The notes beneath the pieces were generated by a model that was given only the letters and a program-made list of their open reading frames with translations, did not search any database and was not told the origin of the DNA. A DNA stretch of 64,000 nucleotides from Streptomyces sp. Ag109_O5-10 (GTDB lineage Bacteria > Actinomycetota > Actinomycetes > Streptomycetales > Streptomycetaceae): NCBI RefSeq assembly GCF_900105755.1, contig NZ_FNTQ01000001.1, positions 62,001 to 126,000 of the forward strand, in the 5' to 3' direction. Of this stretch, positions 58,920-64,000 are shown in pieces. The translations under genes and the position numbers were made by a program. Numbering within the stretch: position 1 is the stretch's first letter; each line of letters opens with the position of its first letter.

Positions 58920-59633
58920 ATGACCGACACGCACAGCCAGCTGTCCCTCGTGGTGGTCAGCGCGGGGATCAGCGCCCCCTCGTCGACCCGGCTGCTCGCC
59001 GACCGGATCGCGCAGAAGACGGTCGACTCGCTTCAGGATCAGGGCCGGATCGTCGCGACCAAGGTCATCGAACTCGGCCCGATCGCCCTCGACATCGCGC
59101 AGGCGCTCGTTTCCGGGCATCCCAGTGACGGTCTTCAGCCGAAGATCAAGGAACTCGCTGCCGCAGACGGCGTGATAGCCGCCACCCCGGTGTACACCGC
59201 CGGCGTGAGCGGACTGTTCAAGTCGTTCTGTGACGTCCTCGACACCGATCTGATCGTGGCCACGCCGACCTTGCTGTCCGGGACGGGTGGCAGCTCCCGG
59301 CACGCACTGGTCATCGAGGACCAGCTCCGTCCGACGTTCTCGTACCTGCGTGCGCTCACGGTTCCCACCTCGGTCTACGCCGCGCCAGAGGACTGGAGCG
59401 CGCCGGCGCTGGGCGAGCGCATCGGCCGCGCGGCAACGGAGCTCGCCGCTCTGATGGCCAGCGGTGTCGCCAAGCGAATCGCCGACCAGGCATGGGCCGG
59501 CTACCAACACCGCTTCGCCGGGAACGCTACGCGCGCGGAGCAGACAGCCGCCGACATCGACTTCGACTCACCGCTCATGAGACTCGCCGCCGGCGGCGAC
59601 CCGATCCGGAAGGACCGCACTTCCGGCACGTGA
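58920..59633 (+). CDS. CE1759-type NAD(P)H-dependent FMN reductase
   Basis: This 237-residue flavodoxin-fold reductase has SLVVVSAGISAPSSTRLLAD at its start, VIAATPVYTAGVSGLFKSF and GSSRHALVIEDQLRPTFSYL, as in the CE1759 family that accompanies CE1758-type monooxygenases. It would provide FMNH2 to the upstream enzyme. ATG 58920 lies 3 bases after the monooxygenase stop, giving a two-gene operon. An IS5-type remnant follows. Confidence 0.92.
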   Translation: MTDTHSQLSLVVVSAGISAPSSTRLLADRIAQKTVDSLQDQGRIVATKVIELGPIALDIAQALVSGHPSDGLQPKIKELAAADGVIAATPVYTAGVSGLFKSFCDVLDTDLIVATPTLLSGTGGSSRHALVIEDQLRPTFSYLRALTVPTSVYAAPEDWSAPALGERIGRAATELAALMASGVAKRIADQAWAGYQHRFAGNATRAEQTAADIDFDSPLMRLAAGGDPIRKDRTSGT

Positions 59634-59663
59634 TCCCGCGGACGGGAGGCGCGGAGCCGGTGA

Positions 59664-60050
59664 ACGGACTGTCTCGGACTGCTGCTGCATGTGATGGTGA
59701 CCGCCGCCTCGGTCACCGACCGGGAGGCGGGACAGACACTGCTGGCCCGGCTGCACGAGCGGAACTGGCGTGTCACGCGGGTGTGGGCCGACGGAGGCTA
59801 CACCGGACGCTTGGTCGACTTCGCCCGCGACGTCCTGAGCGTCGCGCTGACCGTGGTCAGACGCAGCGACGACACCAGCGGGTTCGCCGTGCTGCCGAAG
59901 AGGTGGCTGGTGGAGCGCACGTTCGCGTGGCCGATGCACTCACGCCGGCTGGTCCGCGACTACGAAAGGCGCACCGACACCTCGGAGGCGGTGATCCAAT
60001 GGTCGATGACCATGGTCATGAGCCGCCGACTCGCCCGGCGACCGGGCTGA
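59664..60050 (+). pseudogene. IS5-type transposase C-terminal fragment
   Basis: The open frame from 59664 reads GLLLHVMVTAASVTDREAG, WADGGYTGRLVDFARD with the second catalytic Asp, and KRWLVERTFAWPMHSRRLV with the Glu, up to a TGA at 60050. The N-terminal half is missing, leaving about 128 codons. Confidence 0.8.
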
Positions 60051-60066
60051 TTCCACCGCGTTCAAT

Positions 60067-60432
60067 TCAGGACAGGGGTTCGTAGAACGGACGGTCAGGC
60101 GCGAAGTCGCGAGAACACACCGTCACGTCCTCGCCCCTGAGATAAGCCAGCAACCAGTCGCTGAATGTCATCTCATGGAGAGTCCAGGCCGGACTGTCAA
60201 GCTCCTGAACCCCCCTGATGGTCTCTCTCAAGCTGTGCAGAAGATGGCCGGCGGGGTGCTCCAGGTACAACTGACCGTTTATCTGGATCGAACCGTAGGC
60301 GTTCACGATCTCACGGAAGTCCGCAGGGAATTCGACACCGAACTCCCGCTCTACTTCGACCCATGGCTCCGCATCCGACCAGTTAAATCGGGGTTCGCCC
60401 AACAGGGAGCCGATCTCTGAAAGCGTTGCCAC
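60067..60432 (-). CDS. SUKH (SMI1/KNR4) family protein
   Basis: This 121-residue protein has the SUKH pattern: EVEREFGVEFPADFREIVNAYG (shown in part as FGVEFPADFREIVNAYG), a GSIQINGQLYLEHP strand, and a C-terminal TFSDWLLAYLRGED. SUKH proteins are common immunity proteins of contact-dependent or polymorphic toxins. GTG 60432 follows GAGG. No toxin gene is adjacent; a transposase fragment and a broken gene flank it. Confidence 0.82.
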   Translation of the reverse strand: MATLSEIGSLLGEPRFNWSDAEPWVEVEREFGVEFPADFREIVNAYGSIQINGQLYLEHPAGHLLHSLRETIRGVQELDSPAWTLHEMTFSDWLLAYLRGEDVTVCSRDFAPDRPFYEPLS

Positions 60433-60490
60433 CGCTGGGCCTCTTCCACCAGGTTTCGGACGTCCTGCCCGGTACACCCGCCCCAGCAGC

Positions 60491-60945
60491 CTACGGGGCG
60501 CTGACTCGCCTGGCGACCGCGCTGAACATCCCCGGACGTGCCTCGGCCAGCCAGCCCCGCGCAACCAGGCGCTTCGCCTTCGACCGCACCCCCTCGACCT
60601 TTACCAGAACCGCCTCCAGGCCGCGGGGCGCGACGAGTTGCCGACAGCCCATCGCCTCCCCGCCCCGCTCGCTCCCGCCGGCAAAGACATCCACGAGTCG
60701 GCGGTAGTCCTGCGCCAGCACACCGGCATCGAGTCCGTCCCTCCACACCGGCACCACTGAACCAGGCACAGCCGCGGCGGTCCGCGGCGGCCGCTCGCCT
60801 GCCGCCACGACCGGCGGCACCTCATCGCCTCCGCGAGACTCGCTCCCACGCGGCCTCCGCCTCCCGAAGCTCGGCCTGAAGAGCTTCCACCCGCTGCCGA
60901 GCCGCACGCTCGTGCTCCTCCGACAGCCCCATCACGGACGACATC
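60491..60945 (-). pseudogene. Frameshifted IS-associated protein with coiled coil and winged-helix-like end
   Basis: ATG 60945 after GGAGGTG starts an N-terminal coiled coil (SEEHERAARQRVEALQAELR, EAEAAWERV). The frame then stops, while the next frame continues GSVVPVWRDGLDAGVLAQDY and VEGVRSKAKRLVARGWLAEA to 60491. I recall similar proteins beside actinomycete transposase genes, but function is unknown. The shift lies near 60835. Confidence 0.6.
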
Positions 60946-61099
60946 CCAACACCTCCACCGCAGAGACGACACGACACCCGCCTCTACCGCCGAAGCCCCG
61001 GCCCTATGCCTCACCAGCGGGAACGCGCCCGCGACTCTCGGAAAGACAACGGTTTCTTGGCCAAGGTTGAAGCGTACGACCGAGACCCGTCGACTTCAC

Positions 61100-62068
61100 C
61101 TAAGCGGCGGGGTTCGTGGGCAGGAGCCGGGCGAGCCAGTCGGTGCGGGTTCTGCGGGCTGTGGCCGAGATGTGTGCCTGCGGGTACAGGGCGTCGAATC
61201 CGTGGAAGCCGCCTGCCCAGACGTGGAGTTCGGCCTGGCCGCCGGCCGCCCAGATGCGGGTGGCGTAGTCGGTGTCCTCGTCGCGGAAGACTTCGGCGGA
61301 GCCGGTGTCGATGTAGGTGGTCGGCAGGCCCGCGAGGTCGTCGGCCAGGGCGGGTGAGACGTATGCGGGTACCTCGTCGTCGGTGAGGTCGCCGAGGAGG
61401 CAGCGCCATCCGAATCCGTTCATCTCGCGGGTCCAGACGCCGGGCCCGTTCGAGTACTGGAGGCTGGAGGCGGAGGTGTTGCGGTGGTCGAGCATGGGGC
61501 CGATCAGGACTTGGGCGGCGATCGTCGGGGTGCCGAGGTCGCGGGCCAGCAGGGTGACGCCGGCGGCGAGGCCGCCGCCCGCGCTCGCGCCTGCGACGAT
61601 GATCCGGGCGGGGTCGATGCCGAGTTCGGCTGCGTGGTCGGCGATCCAGAGCAGTCCCTGGTAGCAGTCGTCGACCGGGATGGTGCCGGTGGACTCGGGC
61701 GCGAGCCGGTAGTCGACGGAGACCACGACGGCGCCGAACTCGTCGAGCCACTCCAGCGGGATGTCGATCTGTGAGAAGCGGTCGCCCATGACCATCCCAC
61801 CGCCGTGCATCCAGTAGACGCAGGGTGCGGCAGCGGTGCGATCGCTGTTCGCGGGGCTGAAGACGGACAAGGGGATCGGGGTGCCGTCCGGACTCGCAAC
61901 GGTGACCTCGCGCCGGGCGATGGCGCGACCTTCGAGGAGGGGTTCGACGGGCATCGAGGAGAAGGGGCGTACCTGCGCCAACACTTCCGCGCTGAGCTGG
62001 GACATCAGCGGCATGTCGGCCAGGAGTTCCTGCAGTTCGGGGTCGAGGGAGGGGCGTGCTGTGGTCAT
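61100..62068 (-). CDS. Alpha/beta hydrolase (HSL-type esterase/lipase)
   Basis: This 322-residue hydrolase of the hormone-sensitive lipase group has the oxyanion motif YWMHGGGMVMGD, a VVVSVDYRLAPE segment, nucleophile Ser in VAGASAGGGLAAG, acid Asp near YIDTGSAEVFRDED, and the catalytic His in GGFHGFD. ATG 62068 follows GAGAGG. It follows the ABM gene by 104 bases and is probably co-transcribed with it, opposite an AraC regulator. Confidence 0.9.
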   Translation of the reverse strand: MTTARPSLDPELQELLADMPLMSQLSAEVLAQVRPFSSMPVEPLLEGRAIARREVTVASPDGTPIPLSVFSPANSDRTAAAPCVYWMHGGGMVMGDRFSQIDIPLEWLDEFGAVVVSVDYRLAPESTGTIPVDDCYQGLLWIADHAAELGIDPARIIVAGASAGGGLAAGVTLLARDLGTPTIAAQVLIGPMLDHRNTSASSLQYSNGPGVWTREMNGFGWRCLLGDLTDDEVPAYVSPALADDLAGLPTTYIDTGSAEVFRDEDTDYATRIWAAGGQAELHVWAGGFHGFDALYPQAHISATARRTRTDWLARLLPTNPAA

Positions 62069-62172
62069 GGTCGTAGCCTCTCGTGGGTGGTGGCGGGACG
62101 GTCGGGCCAGGACGGGGGCCGCCCCGGTGGGCACCGAGGCGGTAGAGACAGGGGTGTGGGGTGTTCGGCGAG

Positions 62173-62490
62173 TCACAGGGCGGATTTGCCGCGGACCGGA
62201 ACGTAGTCGGTGTACTCGGAGTCCTTGGCGAGCAGCGGGTCGATCTGCGCCACGATGGCCTGAGCGGTCTTGCCGGCGAAGACGCGGTGGTGGTCCTCCG
62301 CGCTGGTCCAGCCTTCGGCGACGTGGACGACGTCGGGGTCGGACGCGGAGCGGGAGACGAGGTAGACGAGGCAGTATTCGCTCGCGCCGGGGCTGCCCTC
62401 GTTCAGTCCGGTCAGCAGCAGGTCGACGAGCTGGTCGCCCATACCGGGCCTGGCAGTCAGGGTGGCGCTGAAGCCGTAGTTGGCAATCAT
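62173..62490 (-). CDS. Antibiotic biosynthesis monooxygenase (ABM) domain protein
   Basis: This 105-residue ferredoxin-like ABM-fold protein has MIANYGFSATLTARPGMGDQ, then the NEGSPGASEYCLVYLVSRSA strand and VVHVAEGWTSAEDHHRVFAG. Family members are cofactor-free monooxygenases or quinol-modifying enzymes. ATG 62490 follows GGAGAGAAGG. It is divergent from an AraC gene and upstream of a hydrolase gene. Confidence 0.87.
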   Translation of the reverse strand: MIANYGFSATLTARPGMGDQLVDLLLTGLNEGSPGASEYCLVYLVSRSASDPDVVHVAEGWTSAEDHHRVFAGKTAQAIVAQIDPLLAKDSEYTDYVPVRGKSAL

Positions 62491-62638
62491 GGATTCCTTC
62501 TCTCCTCTTCGGTGATGGAGTGCGGTGATTCCATTCAAGCGCGTTGACCTGGGTAAACGTTAGACCGATACTCGTTCGCACTTGCACGATCCTCGCAACC
62601 TTGAGAAAAACGGCGCGGAATGGTGCTGCAATGGACGC

Positions 62639-63544
62639 ATGTACCTCGAAGAACTCCGCACCCTGCTGGCCCGCCATGCGCGGCCCGACTGGACCACCAC
62701 CATCGACGGCGTCCTCATCTCGAAGGTCGACCGCCCTGATCCGCCGGCGCCTTCGATGTCCGGCACGCTCCTGGCGGTCATCGCGCAGGGCGCCAAACGC
62801 CTCGCCCTGGGTGAGAAGGTGTTCGAGTACGGGCCCGGGCAGTACCTGGTCGCATCCGTCGATCTGCCCGTCACAGGGCAGTTCACCCAGGCCGACCCCG
62901 AGCAGCCGGCGCTGGGGTTCGGTCTCGTCCTGGAACCGTCCGCCGTTGCCGAGCTGCTACTCGAGGCCGGGCCCGGAGACGCCCCCCGGAGCAGCGGGGG
63001 CGCGCCGTCGGGGATCGCCGTCAGTGACGCACCGGCCGCGCTGCTGGACGCGGTGGTCCGGCTGTTGCGCCTCCTCGACGAGCCCCGCGACCGGGCCGTA
63101 CTGGCCCCGCTGGTCAAGCGCGAGATCCTGTGGCGTCTGATCACCGGCGAACAGGGTGCGACGGTTCGCCAGCTCGGCCTGGCCGACAGCAGCCTCAGCC
63201 ACATCTCGCGGGCCGTGCGCTGGATCCGCGAGCACTACGCGCAGCCCTTCCGGGTCGAGGACGTGGCGCGGCAGTCCGGCATGGGCGTCTCCGCCTTCTA
63301 CCGCAACTTCCAAGCGGTGACCGCGATGAGCCCCATCCAGTTCCAGAAGCAGATCCGGCTCCAGGAGGCCCGGCTGCTGCTCGCCACCCACCCCGGAGAC
63401 GTCACCGGAGTCGGCCACCGCGTCGGCTACGACAACCCGTCGCAGTTCAGCCGGGAGTACCGCCGCCAGTTCGGCGCGCCCCCCAGCCAGGACGCCGCCC
63501 GCCTGCGTCAGGCCGTGCGTGCACCGGCGGGTCTCCTGCCCTGA
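62639..63544 (+). CDS. AraC family transcriptional regulator
   Basis: This 301-residue protein has an AraC_N-type sensory half (LAVIAQGAKRLALGEKVFEYG, QYLVASVDLPVTGQF) and a C-terminal double helix-turn-helix (RVEDVARQSGMGVSAFYRNF, HRVGYDNPSQFSREYRRQFG). ATG 62639 is used. It is divergent from the ABM/hydrolase pair and upstream of an SDR gene, either of which could be its targets. The inducer is unknown. Confidence 0.92.
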   Translation: MYLEELRTLLARHARPDWTTTIDGVLISKVDRPDPPAPSMSGTLLAVIAQGAKRLALGEKVFEYGPGQYLVASVDLPVTGQFTQADPEQPALGFGLVLEPSAVAELLLEAGPGDAPRSSGGAPSGIAVSDAPAALLDAVVRLLRLLDEPRDRAVLAPLVKREILWRLITGEQGATVRQLGLADSSLSHISRAVRWIREHYAQPFRVEDVARQSGMGVSAFYRNFQAVTAMSPIQFQKQIRLQEARLLLATHPGDVTGVGHRVGYDNPSQFSREYRRQFGAPPSQDAARLRQAVRAPAGLLP

Positions 63545-63586
63545 GCCGGGTGGGCTTCAGTGGAGGATCGTGCAAGGAGTAGCGAG

Positions 63587-63598
63587 GATAGTTCTATC
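63587..63598. promoter_or_regulatory. Short dyad upstream of the SDR gene
   Basis: GATAG-TT-CTATC, a perfect short dyad between the AraC gene and the SDR gene. It is a possible operator; no bound regulator is known. Confidence 0.4.
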
Positions 63599-63700
63599 AT
63601 CTCCGCAGGTCAGAACGATTCAATGGGATCACCGGTTCTCCCGTGGAGCAGGAAAATGCCTGTCCACCCGGACGGATCCCACATCGCAAAGGGGCACAAC

Positions 63701-64000
63701 GTGAAGACGGTTCTGATCACTGGCACCTCGTCCGGGTACGGGCGGGAGACCGCCCTCTACTTCCACTCGCAGGGGTGGAACGTCATCGCCACGATGCGGA
63801 CGCCGCGTCCAGGCGTCCTTCCTGAGGCGGACCGGCTCCGCGTCATCGAGCTCGACGTGACCAGGCCCGAGAGCATCACCGCCGCGTTCGAGACAGCCGG
63901 GCCCGTCGACGTCCTGGTCAACAACGCGGGCGTCCCATCGATCAGCGTGTTCGAGGGCACCCCCATGGCCCGAGTGCGGGAGGTCTTCGAGACCAACACG
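63701..64000 (+). CDS. Short-chain dehydrogenase/reductase, partial at window end
   Basis: The first 100 codons encode an SDR start: VLITGTSSGYGRETAL (the TGxxxGxG motif as TGTSSGYG), an ELDVTRPES region and VLVNNAGV. GTG 63701 follows AAGGGG. The gene runs past the window edge, so the catalytic YxxxK is not visible. It is downstream of the AraC gene on the same strand. Confidence 0.85.
   Translation, partial: MKTVLITGTSSGYGRETALYFHSQGWNVIATMRTPRPGVLPEADRLRVIELDVTRPESITAAFETAGPVDVLVNNAGVPSISVFEGTPMARVREVFETNT

Overview
The window is very GC-rich DNA with G/C-ending codons, GTG starts, purine-rich ribosome binding sites and many regulator/enzyme pairs. It looks like a Streptomyces or close actinobacterial chromosome, probably an accessory region or chromosome arm. 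That placement is inferred from composition and gene types, not from a marker gene. I see no rRNA, tRNA or CRISPR array.

0-6.7 kb holds small redox and detoxification enzymes, with five transcription regulators in 6.7 kb: TetR + SnoaL-like, TetR/HxlR + EthD, SDR + LysR, and VOC + TetR. Dyad operators lie in the divergent promoters, the best being a double 14-bp site at 2307-2347. 7-18 kb is an eroded accessory stretch: STAS and DUF4259 proteins, an ISL3 transposase killed by an 8-bp duplication and an amber codon, a second ISL3 remnant, a secreted glycine-rich protein, DUF6461, a NucA/NucB-type nuclease pseudogene with two lesions, small membrane proteins and an EF-hand protein.

18.6-28.3 kb is the best-preserved functional unit. 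A LacI regulator with a CG-centred operator is followed by a lipoprotein sugar-binding protein, two ABC permeases, a GH130 enzyme, a Gfo/Idh/MocA oxidoreductase, a GH13 enzyme and a phosphomannomutase. The last four genes overlap by 4 nt. The gene content suggests uptake of a mannose-containing oligosaccharide, phosphorolysis by GH130 to mannose-1-phosphate, and conversion to mannose-6-phosphate; an ATPase is not encoded here. 28.3-34.8 kb carries a PPOX-like protein, a CGNR regulator with two same-geometry dyads, an MgtC-like protein, a decayed aldo/keto reductase and a large secreted S53 (sedolisin-like) peptidase behind a long structured leader.

34.8-39.2 kb is a mobile region. A five-gene cassette of unrecognised small proteins abuts a 5'-truncated Gfo/Idh/MocA gene. 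That gene is cut by a complete IS5-type element (17-bp perfect inverted repeats, TAA target duplication, -1 frameshift transposase) that also carries an unrecognised 178-aa passenger gene. Remnants of another IS5 and an IS630 element follow.

39.5-49 kb holds an alpha/beta hydrolase, a MOSC-ferredoxin reductase fusion, a recombination junction between two gene fragments, a lower-GC isochorismatase-type hydrolase, three NTF2/SnoaL-like proteins, and a TetR/hemerythrin/PPOX group. 49.6-52.8 kb is a GH65 phosphorylase coupled to a beta-phosphoglucomutase-like HAD protein. 52.8-64 kb alternates transposase remnants with a cold-shock gene (terminator-like hairpin in its leader), an FMN reductase behind three tandem operator-like repeats, a CE1758/CE1759-type flavin monooxygenase/reductase pair, a SUKH protein, a hydrolase/ABM pair opposite an AraC regulator, and an SDR cut by the window end.
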